From Mucor racemosus (lineage: Eukaryota > Mucoromycota > Mucoromycetes > Mucorales > Mucoraceae), in NCBI GenBank assembly GCA_027405735.1, contig JAPEHQ010000006.1, forward strand, positions 806,001 through 870,000: a stretch of DNA of 64,000 bases, written 5' to 3'. Position 1 is the stretch's first letter, and every line of letters starts with the position of its first letter. Below, in pieces: positions 11,701 through 21,943 of this stretch. The position numbers and the translations under genes are program-made. The notes under the pieces were generated by a model. It had not been told where the DNA came from. It did not search any database and saw only the letters and a program-made list of their open reading frames with translations.

Positions 11701-12158
11701 GCTTTTGCTTCAATATGATGAGCATTTTTTTTTTACAAGAGAAGCCAAATTGGTTAACTTCAACAATCACCAAATTAAGCTCTGCTACTGATTTACATTT
11801 GTTGGTACGTTATTCCATTTGCTAATATACGATGATGCTGTATGTTCCATTCTTGAATTTTTGGCTCTTTTATCTTTATTTATTGGCATGGTCAATCGTT
11901 TTATTATCAATAAGATATTTGTCCTACTTGGCCCTGCTGCTCTCCAAAGATATTTAAAAAATTGCCCTTGTCATCAATTTTATGTTGCCTGGTAATGAAC
12001 ATTTCACATAGAATTATAAAAATGGCAGCAATGCTCATCTTTTCCAACAACAGCATCAAATCAAAAATGCAACAAAACCGGGAAATTGTAGATCAAAATA
12101 AATTATCTGCAACTTGTTTGGTTTAATTCATGCATACTGTACTGTATATAACATATGA
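8781..12158 (+). repeat. Palindrome 1, left arm
   Basis: The left arm of a large inverted repeat; the reverse complement lies at 13,547-15,835 and, beyond an inserted LINE, at about 18,849-19,978. The inner 2.29 kb (9,869-12,158) pairs with 13,547-15,835 with almost constant coordinate sum (25,705 at the inner edge and mid-arm, 25,704 at the outer end). That means at most about one net indel, and I see essentially no substitutions in the stretches I compared. Outside 9,869 the match to the other arm has visible indels and substitutions. The arm carries a captured gene fragment at 10,591-10,802 and a short hydrophobic reading frame near 11,730-11,995 that is broken by TGA. Confidence 0.85.
10591..10802 (-). 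pseudogene. Degenerate WD-repeat fragment, probably dynein intermediate chain C-terminus
   Basis: Reading the minus strand gives KFNLWN, a stop, NENTKEPFVSA, a stop, then VGSSKALSKLAWDKEDKKTA and GFSDGHVYVYDIGN. The order and spacing fit the last WD repeat of cytoplasmic dynein intermediate chains, whose human version reads LWNLNNDTE...NRVRW...IAVGDSEGQIVIYDVGE in part. Two in-frame stops make it non-functional. A GTAAG donor sequence directly follows the coding stretch, so genomic DNA and not a processed transcript was captured. Related copies lie at 14,903-15,114, 50,420-50,636, 55,690-55,895 and 60,024-60,236. Confidence 0.6.
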
Positions 12159-13546
12159 AATAATTTTCTTGTCGTCATTTGAATGATATTTATCTACATT
12201 GATTAAACAATGCTTTCGTTTAAATCTCGCACCATTTTCATTGATTTTTATAATATTTTTCATTTTTATTTGTATAAGGGAGCTTTTGCAAAGCAAAAGC
12301 ATGAAACCAAGGTCATGGTGAAGGGTATTCTCTACAAACCCTACACTACCAAGGGCGTTACGCGAATTCCTACTTGATTCCTCGTAAACCAAGCATGATA
12401 ATTACACAACTTCAAAATCCATTAACTTGATACCAAATCGTAACCATATACAGATTAGACAGGACCAAAGCTCTCAGTGTGAAATTTATCCGCTATGCAA
12501 TCTGACTTTGCAAGAATGATCCCCTCAAACAGTGAACTGGAACAAGATGTGAACGCAATGCCATACCACATTTGATCAGGCAGCCCAAAGTTTTCATCGG
12601 TTCTAACATTCAAGTTGAAAGCCTAGAGTTTCCATCAGAAAACGCGAATTGAGGAAAAGAAAAAAGAAAAGAAAAGAAACTAGTTCCGGGGCAAAATAAA
12701 CCTTTATTTATAGTTTTTTTGAGCACTAGGACTTGTTTTTTTTGCCAGGAACGCAAAAGCAAGCCTCATTTTGTATCTTTATGTACGCAAGAGATGAAAT
12801 ACCGTATAAAATACAGTATATAACATTGATAAATATTATATATTATATTCTTATACTATATTATCGCTTGTATTATATCATAGATTCCCAATTTGCTTTG
12901 GGTCTAATTCACTATATATACTACATGCGCCGTGTTACTTTAAAATATGGTATCAAAATAAATCATGCTATTATCCCCTTTCTCAACAAAGTTTTTCAAT
13001 AAAAATGTGTTCATCGCCCCAATAAAAATCTATTTGTTTCTCCCATAACAATGTACCTGATTATATGTCTACAAATAAACTGATGCTTATATTTATGAAT
13101 TTAAGAGTTAAGCAACAATGAATGCATATTTAGAAAGCAAATTGCACTAAATTCAAAGCAATATCTGTTACAATGTCTCAATTTATTTGACTTGTAATGT
13201 TGTTTTGCTTTTTTTTTCTGGAATTTACTTGAATAATTGAGGCTTTCAGTAAAACAAACCTCTAATAGGCATATTAAGCCCACGGATTAAAGGATCCAAT
13301 TTGAGAATCGTGCTGTTGGGTGATGACTAGCGTTGTTATATATCTACGGTTTAATAACAATGAGATACTAGATGATTTGTGGTTTAAATTTAGCTGCCGA
13401 TATGACACTGGAGTTTTGAAATTGGTTGAATAAATGTATTCTGTGAAATACAAATCAGTTTGTTTTTTATGAGATCTCAACAACAGGAGAATGTAGGATG
13501 TATATTCCAAAAAGCTGCAACGTATTAAGATGATACAGACAGTATC
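12159..13546. repeat. Palindrome 1, central spacer (1.39 kb)
   Basis: Single-copy centre between the arms; the homologous spacer of palindrome 2 (57,253-58,663) is present in the opposite orientation. It holds several short AT-rich frames. One on the plus strand (12,733-13,002, 89 codons) shares a C-terminal half (RDEIPYKIQYI and GIKINHAI..FLNKVFQ) with the frame at 58,094-57,801. I do not recognise the product, and an AT-rich chance frame is possible. A stretch near 12,318-12,375 reads MVKGILYKPYTTKGVTR-like and may be another captured gene scrap. Confidence 0.6.
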
Positions 13547-15835
13547 TCATATGTTATATACAGTACAGTATGCATGAATTAAACCAAACAAGTTGCAGAT
13601 AATTTATTTTGATCTACAATTTCCCGGTTTTGTTGCATTTTTGATTTGATGCTGTTGTTGGAAAAGATGAGCATTGCTGCCATTTTTATAATTCTATGTG
13701 AAATGTTCATTACCAGGCAACATAAAATTGATGACAAGGGCAATTTTTTAAATATCTTTGGAGAGCAGCAGGGCCAAGTAGGACAAATATCTTATTGATA
13801 ATAAAACGATTGACCATGCCAATAAATAAAGATAAAAGAGCCAAAAATTCAAGAATGGAACATACAGCATCATCGTATATTAGCAAATGGAATAACGTAC
13901 CAACAAATGTAAATCAGTAGCAGAGCTTAATTTGGTGATTGTTGAAGTTAACCAATTTGGCTTCTCTTGTAAAAAAAAAATGCTCATCATATTGAAGCAA
14001 AAGCTCATAATAGCATTACTACCATAGTATTGTAAATATCAATAATAGCACTATTTACAAGACAGTTACAAACACCATCCAAGGCTCTAGGGCCAAATAT
14101 AATGCATGTATCAAATAATATTTATCCAATCATATATATTGCTAGCTTTGATGAAACACTTCAGTCGGCTTTGTAATCAAAAGAATTGGGTTCGTTGTTG
14201 TTAATTTGAAATGGAAGAGCAACGCAATGGCTAGTACAGGATATGTTGGAGTCAATTAGAAAGTAAGACCGCAGTATCACAACCCAGAAAAGCCGACCAA
14301 TTCTATGTATTATGTACTATTAGATACGTAATTAAAGCAAAATATGTCTTACGTAAAAAGTCAAGGAGCGTCAGCTAATATCTATTGAGTATTATATGTT
14401 TTATGGGATTGGTAAACACAATGAAAGATGTAAATTAACATTTGACAAAGCGAGGGTGCATTAAGTATCAATTACAACGCACAAGTAGCTTACATAATAT
14501 TTAACTAATAATGCAGCTGTAGTTTCAGGCAGAAATTCAGTTTTTAGGGGTAGATGCAAGTCCTATTATAGCTGTTGGATCAAATTAAACTAGACGTCAA
14601 TTTCTTGATCTACCAGTGTAAAGTGGATATATCAATTTATTATTGGTACGTGCTTAGATTTAACAATTTAAACTGCATTCTGTGGTTGAAACCAAGATAT
14701 CATACAGGAAGGTCGCAGGCACTTTAGGGTCAATAAGTTAAAACTGTATAGTGGATACATGGTGGTGGTTGGCAAAGTCTCTCCATATGCGATTAGTATC
14801 ATTTTGTCTTTTATTTAATTGTTGTATTATTGAAAATTAAGCTTTTCATAGCTTATAACAATGACAATGGGATGTTTCTGATTTTAGATTGGCAATTATC
14901 ATAAGGTGGGCTAATGATGATACGTTTGATACTACTGTAGATAGAATTAGTAAATTTAATTTATGGAATTAAAATGAAAATACCAAGGAACCATTTGTAA
15001 GTGCTTAAGTAGGTTCTAGTAAAGCATTGAGTAAATTGGCTTGGGACAAAGAGGATAAAAAGACGGCAATAGGTTTCAGTGATGGCCATGTTTATGTTTA
15101 TGATATTGGAAACGTAAGATTAAAGCTCAATGTACGTTATCTCTAGCGCAATAGTTATAAAGTAAGACTATATTATCATCAAATAAACTACCACACAATA
15201 TTAACATGTATAAAGATTTACAGTAATAAACTCAAATCAAGTGGGTATAGCATCGTAAATTCTTGAAAAAGTTCTCAAGTATTATAAAATCTCTTATTTT
15301 TAAGATTCACAAAGCTTATAAGCGGAATATTAATTTCGAAAATTATTCTTGTCCAGATCATCAATTTTGACATTTTTTAATTTTTTTTTTCTGATTTTGC
15401 AAATCTAGAGTTAATTCTACTACCAATTATAAAAAAAAAGTATATACATGTACAGAATTTAGCGCTCTATTTGCTCAATAGAAAATAATAAACATTTTTA
15501 TTGCAAAATATTACATGAAAATCTTTTAATCAAAAAATCGTTTTTAGGCCAAAAATGCTAAGTTTTATTACTTAATATTTAATATTAAGTTTTTATAAAA
15601 TGTGTATTAGTCATGGCTACAATTTTCTCTCACAATGTAGTATATTTAAACGTTGATTTTGGTATCAAAATTTGATTTTTCTGTTTTTTGATCTAAATCA
15701 TGTGTGTTGGTAAGGATGAAATGAGCCCCGAAAAATGTCCGCTACAAAGTCTGAAATTTCAGACCGTACATGGTTAAATATAAGAAAAGTAAAAAAAAAA
15801 TGCTTTTTTATTTAAAACTTAGATATATACCATAG
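13547..15835 (-). repeat. Palindrome 1, right arm (inner part)
   Basis: The reverse complement of 9,869-12,158. The TGA that interrupts the short hydrophobic frame of the left arm is present here too, while both arms of palindrome 2 have AGA at that codon. The arm ends at 15,835 where a LINE is inserted; the 12-bp target duplication TATATACCATAG (15,824-15,835 and 18,849-18,860) marks the site. Confidence 0.85.
14903..15114 (+). pseudogene. Degenerate dynein-intermediate-chain-like fragment (right arm copy)
   Basis: Mirror copy of the fragment at 10,591-10,802, with the same two stop codons and the same GTAAG sequence after the coding stretch. Confidence 0.6.
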
Positions 15836-16067
15836 TTTTTTTTTTAAATTTTGTTTATTGATTGAGCCGCGTACACCAAGAGTAAAGGGTCACAGTGAAG
15901 AGGCGGGTGCAATTGAAATAAAATTGGATAAATACTGTACTGTTTATACTGATAAAATATAAGAAAACTGAAATTAAACTAAACTAAACGAACTAAAGTA
16001 TACTATACGAAACGGACTACAGGAGGGAATGGCATTGGTCCTCACCGATGGTCTGATGAACATTGGA

Positions 16068-18845
16068 TCAGATATTGGCCAGTATCGCTGTAGGTATAAT
16101 GGGAATTTTGTCAAATATAAATCTCATATGAGCCAGCCAGATTTGGGAAAGAGTAATCATGAGGATTCTGTATGGTTCAATTCCTTTGTATTGGCAATAC
16201 CAAATATCGGAAAAATCCAGGGACAGAAAGGCCTCTTTAACATCAGTGATCGATGTGGTAGGCCACAGAAACTCAAAGATGGCGCCTTGCCATACCTTTT
16301 CTTTGGAAGGACAATGAAAGAGGAGATGGCTAGCAGAATCCGGGACGGACAAACAAACTGAGCAAAGGGAGGAGTCGAAGACCCTTGGCATAATAAAATG
16401 TAAGAAACGACGATGAGGGATACAACCCACAATGAACCGGTATAACACATTACGTTGAATTGTGGTAAGTGCTAGGGACCAAAAGAACTTCCAATTAGCA
16501 GCAGAGATATTGCGTAGAGCTAACGGAGGAACCACCGACAAAAGAACGGACATCCGAAATGTCTTTGCTGATACCTTGACAGACCCAAGAGACTGATCAC
16601 CTTCAAGGCGAAGTTGATTGACCAGAGGAGTAAAAGAGACCACTGACTCTTCAAGAGGAGTAGGGCTACAAACTGGCAGGAAGAATGGTTGAAATTTCAG
16701 CGTACCTGAAGCCAGGCCTTTGAACACAGTAGAGGGAGCACGCTTCCAGGTGAGCAACGAAGGATCACGAGTATCTTTCCAGTGAATAAAGTTGAGACGG
16801 GGATCATATTGAAATACGTCCGAGACCATCATTTTTTTGTCTTTTAGAGGGACAGAAATTGTTGAAGAAGGAGGAATATAAAAGGCAGCTTGGAGAGGTA
16901 ATATCATAACAGTAGCAGTATTGATGCGAGCTGTATCAAACGCCCGAGGAAGATAATCAATAGCACGGTATAGCATATCTATAGTACCAATTCTTTGCTT
17001 TTTCAGCTCCTGAGAGCGAGAAGAGGGAAATAACAGTGGAATTTGATGATATTGACTTGAATTGACATTTCTAATGTGAAAACTGAGCAGGTACGACACC
17101 GGATGAGAGTCAACGACAGATTGATCATGAGCCAGCAAAGGTTGCAGCCAACGAAAGTATAGAGCCGAAGCTTGAATTTGTATGTCAACAACACCGAGAC
17201 CACCACAATTTTTTGGAAGAGTCCATAATACCTTCCAAGGGATGACAGGGAAGATATTTTTTCGCAAGAATTTGATAGCCAAGGATCTCAGCATTTTGAA
17301 ATCAGAAAGCGTCAACGGGGTTACCCGCAATGTTATATCAAAAGATACTAATATAGAAATGCTCTGCTAAAAGATACATTTTATTAATTCATTGATGCTT
17401 CGTATTTATATGTTTTCTAAATGGTTATATGATTATCAATATTATTAATGAATTGCCGGGTATTGAGGTACTTGATACGATTTGGGAACAAATCATATAC
17501 AATGGAATTTGTGGAATTGGGAATCTGTGATTATATTATTTGAATAAGATGTAGGATTGCTTATGTTTCATTGCTACGGATTGTTCCTGAATGTTCCTGA
17601 TAGTCGCTGTTAATGTTAGTGGTTATGTATGACATTTAGTATGAATTACTAAATGTCATGCCATGTTGGATTTCAATAGTTGTTCCTGGATTTCTACATC
17701 TGGGTAAACTTATGATATATCACGCAATATGTACCATAATTTCGACAAAATCAAGGAATTCAAGACAGTAGCACGGCCAACAACAGATAATGAACGTGTA
17801 GAGTAAATTTGTGTAGCAGTCTTAATTTTTGTTACCAATGAACACATAAAATTGACTCTTTGTATACGACTTTGGATCAAGGGAAATCCCAAGTAAATCA
17901 AAGGCTCGTCATCTTCCACAGAATGTAAATGTCTGATGTTGGTTTGAGATAGTGGGGATTCCCAGATATTCCAAGTATCTCTGCCAGAAATCGAGAAGGC
18001 TTCTATCTTATCATGGTTGAACTTTGCATTTGAGGCACCACAATACCGATTCATATGCAATTGTAGCCGGGCAAGATCATTGGAATCATGTACAAAAACA
18101 AGAGCATCATCAGCATAACACAGGAGTTTAGTTCGTTCAGTCCCCATTAGGTAACCTTGAAATTGCCGATCGTTGAGGATAGATAGCAAGAACGGTTCAA
18201 AAGCCAAATTGTAGAGTATAGGGGAGAGGGGATCACCCTGTTTCAATCCTCGCAATTTGGCCACGGTAGAAGAGAGATGTCCATTGATGTTGATTCGAAT
18301 GAGATTATCACCCATCAGCTTGTAGATGCATTTGATCAGTTGTTGGGGAAATCCTATTTTTTTCAGCACTTTCTGTAAATAGTTCAAATTCACTCTGTCA
18401 TATGCCTTTTCTTGATCCAAGAGAAGACTAATATCAGAGTCCAGGTTACGAAAACTGGGATCGTTGTCCTTTTGTTCAGCAATGGTCCATTTTCGCTGCG
18501 CATCTTCCATGGTTAGTTGACATATCATACCGTTTTCAGCAATAAACCGACCAGGGATGAATCCGAGTTGATAACGACTGATTATATGAGAAGATACTGT
18601 CATGGTACGGCGATTAATATTACGAGTGAAGAGTTTGTAGTCTGAATTAGCCAGTGACAAAGGACAGTAGTTCCTCATTCAGCTGGATCACCTTTTTTGT
18701 AAAGCAAGCACATAATAGATTCGTCCCATGATTTGGGAAATTTACCCTTTTGCAAAACTGTATTGTAGACCACAGATATCATTTCATGAAATGGAGGATA
18801 TTTCATTACCAAGTACAAGATTTTATAAGGCAGACCATCCGGACC
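16068..18845 (-). pseudogene. Broken LINE ORF2: reverse transcriptase plus zf-RVT domain
   Basis: Reading from 18,845 down, the frame starts inside the reverse transcriptase fingers (PGPDGLPYKIL). At about 18,677 a missing G in a Trp-Arg codon pair shifts the frame. The second frame (18,678-17,710) holds motif A (LLLDQEKAYDRV), RGLKQGDPLSPILYN and the catalytic YADD. A 376-bp insertion (17,340-17,715) then interrupts it. The third frame (17,330-16,068) holds the C-terminal part with the Cys-rich zf-RVT motif CSVCLSVPDSASHLLFHC. The endonuclease domain and ORF1 are absent. The copy cannot make a functional protein. Confidence 0.85.
17340..17715. mobile_element. 376-bp insertion in the LINE reverse transcriptase, type unknown
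   Basis: The LINE reading frame resumes exactly if 17,340-17,715 and one copy of the flanking TATATC (17,334-17,339 and 17,716-17,721) are removed. That shows a later insertion with a 5-6 bp target duplication. The ends are not TG..CA and show no clear terminal inverted repeats. It contains a perfect 12-bp hairpin, ATGACATTTAGT with its complement, at 17,629-17,640 and 17,648-17,659 (7-nt loop). No ORF. It may be a small non-autonomous element. Confidence 0.65.
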
Positions 18846-18848
18846 AGG

Positions 18849-19978
18849 TATATACCATAGTATAAGAGATTTAGCTGTTTAATCTTGCTATTATGCTCAA
18901 TTACGGCATCGCTCTACGAGCTCGTTTTTGCAATTTTTTAATAAATGCATGATATGACAGACGGTTTTTCTAGTAGAAAATTTTATATTTCTATTATAGT
19001 AACAGATATTGCCTATTTTGCTTAGTTTATAGTTCAGGCGCTGTAATAATGCTTTTACATTGGCTAAAATGTGCAATTTAGCAGGGTTTTAATTGCGTTA
19101 AATAATGTAAACCCCTGAAAATCCTTTTATACGTTTGTTGTTTCTCTCTTTTTGTTTTCACATTCCAAGGATATATTCACCGTTTGATAAGGTACAGTAT
19201 ATCAGACTATCAAGCTAGTATTCTTTTCGTTTATCTGAATATGCATGCTAACACAAGAGACTAATGTTTTTAATATAGGCAGCAGTCGTTATATTCGAGA
19301 CTAATATTTTTATTTAACCGCATTTTAAGATCAAATCGAAGAAGGCAATGATATTCATATTTTATATCTACTCATTGAAAAGCTAGAACTGGCTACAAAA
19401 TCACGAAATGTTTCAGAAAAGTGATAAAATTTTAAATGTTATAGAAACTAAAAAAAGAAAGAATAATTTAATGTTTCATCTAATAACTATATATAGTTTT
19501 GATTGTAGCTAGTGTATACTTGAAAAGAAATCTTTTTACAGCTGATAATCGTAAACTAAAATATTAAGTTTAAAGAACGTTAATTTGCTTAAATTTTATG
19601 AGTGATAAAATAACATTCATAATCTTAGATTTGGCTTGCATATAAATTTAAGCAGTAAGTGTTATTTAATTTTATGCCCAAGCAAAAACCATTGTTGCTG
19701 TAAACATTATAGCTATAAACATATTTACAACTGATAATAATTGTTAATATATTGACTCTTGTATGTATTGCTCTACATCAGCAACGCATTGAATTGTATT
19801 GTCTATAATCTATATAAATAAAAACAGATGTAATTCAAAATATCATTCCAGTAAAAAATATAATAAAATTTTGAGAAAGAAACAATGCTCATGTACAAAC
19901 GAATTTGTACCTATACAATTAGCTCATTATGCTCATGGTCAGACTTTATTGTTACGCACAAATAGGAATGTAGTAAAC
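18849..19978 (-). repeat. Palindrome 1, right arm (outer part)
   Basis: Continues the right arm beyond the LINE. It is the reverse complement of about 8,790-9,868, with scattered indels and substitutions. At its outer end it follows the long arm form also seen at about 53,400-53,530, not the shortened junction of the left arm. Confidence 0.75.
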
Positions 19979-20169
19979 TACATATACCAAGTTTGTTTAG
20001 TAATCAAATTGATCTTAGTTAACATCTAAGATCTAATAACTTTAAATCACACAAAACTTTAAAATGTCAAATTGTACCACTGGTACTTCCAAACTAGGAA
20101 CTAAACCATGAAGATCTTGCTTCAAGATCTTATTACTGTATTATTAATAGAATTAGAAAATAGTATATA

Positions 20170-21814
20170 CAGTGACCCCCAAAACTGTCCCAATGTTTCC
20201 TAGTTTTGAGTTTAGTATGATTTTCAGGTACAACAAATATATTTAAAGTACGACATATTTTATATATTTCGGAAGATCAATTAATTTCCTTTTATATTAA
20301 ATTAAAAAAATCTCGAATTTTATTGGTCTGCTATATTTATACCCTGTCTGGGACAGCATATGCATTGGGACAGTTTTGAGAGCTTACGCGGGAAAAAATA
20401 TAATCCTATTTAATAGTCCGTCCAAAGGCCGTTTCTTTCCAAATATACTTTCACACAATTGGGCATGCTATCAAAAACTTTTTGGCACTCCTCCTGTTTA
20501 ATGGTGTTGTACCAAACCTCAGTTACACGCTCCGAAAGATCAAGGATTCATTTGGGCGCTGTTTTGTACTCATTAAGCCTCCTCTTTAATAAGATCCACG
20601 TATTTTCGATCGGATTCAAGTCAGGAGATAGCGGAGACCAATTTATTACTTCATAGTCTTGATCCAATAGATATTCCTTGACTAAATTTGACGTATGCTT
20701 TGGAGCATTGTCATGCTGGAAAATGATCTGATCACGACGAAGGCCTAATTTATCCAAAGTAAAATTGAAAGTCCGCTACAAATCGTTTTCAAAGATTTGT
20801 TTATACAAATGTCGATCCACAGTACCCTCAATTCTGCATATCTATCGAACTCCGGCATACGTAATGGCCCTCCAAAACATGACACTCCCACCGCCATCTA
20901 TAACGGTCATCTTCACATAATTAGATTTCAAGCTCTCACCGTCTCAAATCCAAAGCCAGCTTCTTCCATTTAAGTCAAATCTATTAATGTTGGTCTCATC
21001 TGATCAAATCACCCTTTTCCGTTCGTCGGAAGTCCAATCCTTGCGAAGATGACACCATTCTAAACGCCTTTTAATATTAGCCGGAGACAGCATAGGTTTT
21101 TTAGGCTTGATAATTGCTCCTATGCTCCCCCTACGGAGCGATTTCGGACAGTTTCCGGGCTTTTATTAACTCCGACATTACTCTCAAGTAGTTTAAAATG
21201 TTACTTGAATCTTTGACTGCTTTTTTTGTTGCTTGGCGAACACAAAACCTTTCATCAGACTCAAACAGCAATTTAAGTCGACCCCTTTTAGACATACCCA
21301 AACTTGTGCAACACCGTTTTTTAATTTTTTCCACAACAGGCTTACCTACATGCAATATTTCCGCAACTTGTCGCACTGATTTACCGGTGTTTAAAAGACT
21401 AATGGCATCATTTTCCTTATTCTCCTGAAGTTTTTTCATATTAATTTTCAATAGGCCAAAGCACCAGAATCTGTATATGAAATATGCATCTTTTTTATTT
21501 TCTTTACCCAATTAGGTGTTTATTTACTGATTTCCAAGCGTTCAAGATACTAGTGCGAATTATGGTTCTACAATCATCGATTATCTAAAAATCAAAAATG
21601 GCTCTCAAAACTGTCCCAATGCATATACTGTCCCAAATTGGGTATAAATTCAATTGACCAATAAAATTCGAGATTTTTTTAATTTAATATAAAAGGAAAT
21701 TAATTGATCTTCAGAAATATATAAAATATGTCGTACTTTAAATATATTTGTTGTACCTGAAAATCATACTAAACTTAAAACTAAGAAACATTGGGACAGT
21801 TTTGGGGGTCACTG
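20170..21814 (-). mobile_element. Tc1/mariner-type transposon, defective
   Basis: 1,645 bp with TA duplications (20,168-20,169 and 21,815-21,816). The first 30 bp of the terminal inverted repeats are identical and begin CAGTGACCCCCAAAACTGTC. The inverted repeats continue with few mismatches for about 215 bp. They hold a second, internal copy of the TTGGGACAGTTTTG motif in the opposite direction (20,370-20,385 and 21,600-21,620), which may give two transposase-binding sites per end. The strand given is that of the transposase. Confidence 0.92.
20548..21511 (-). pseudogene. Tc1-family transposase, broken by stop codons
   Basis: The N-terminal helix-turn-helix part reads from about 21,442 (MKKLQENKENDAISLLN.., then GKSVRQVAEILHVGKP). 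The catalytic part follows with SDETNINRF (first Asp), FQHDNAPKHTS (second Asp) and SPDLNPIENTW (Glu). There are 34 residues between the second Asp and the Glu, the DD34E class of Tc1. At least four in-frame stops lie between about 20,785 and 21,015. Two are TGA and two TAG, at positions where Trp, Arg or Gln codons are expected, consistent with C-to-T (G-to-A) change. All catalytic acids remain, but the gene is dead. Matching autonomous copies may exist elsewhere. Confidence 0.88.
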
Positions 21815-21943
21815 TATATATCACAAAGGCTATGGTAATCCATAAACCTTTGCTTTTACTTTATATCTTAAATAAATATCAAAGAGTTATAATTGTATTC
21901 GCAACGCTTTTTTTGTTTAATTACTATTTTTTGTAGCAAGGAA

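Larger units (their letters stand above)
15836..18848 (-). mobile_element. 5'-truncated LINE inserted in palindrome 1 right arm
   Basis: A non-LTR retrotransposon on the minus strand. The 3' end is the plus-strand T run at 15,836-15,845 (its poly(A) tail). The 5' end is cut off inside the reverse transcriptase at about 18,848. The flanks carry the perfect 12-bp duplication TATATACCATAG, and the left arm (9,868-9,880) shows the empty site. Truncation from the 5' end plus a target duplication are the marks of target-primed reverse transcription. It belongs to a different lineage from the intact LINE at 43.9-49.5 kb: the reverse transcriptase regions align but differ widely. Confidence 0.88.
19979..21938 (+). 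mobile_element. Solo LTR X interrupted by a Tc1/mariner element
   Basis: TGTAGTAAACTAC start and TTTTTTGTAGCA end, with a perfect AGGAA duplication (19,974-19,978 and 21,939-21,943). Net of the mariner insertion and its TA duplication it is about 313 bp. It lacks LTR Y, so it shows the empty AATTA site. Confidence 0.8.

Noticed and set aside
12123..12392. Minus-strand 89-codon frame at the palindrome edge
   Set aside because: Spans the arm/spacer boundary, is not preserved in palindrome 2 and has no recognisable similarity.
16029..16361. 110-codon plus-strand frame
   Set aside because: Shadow of the LINE reverse-transcriptase fragment on the opposite strand.
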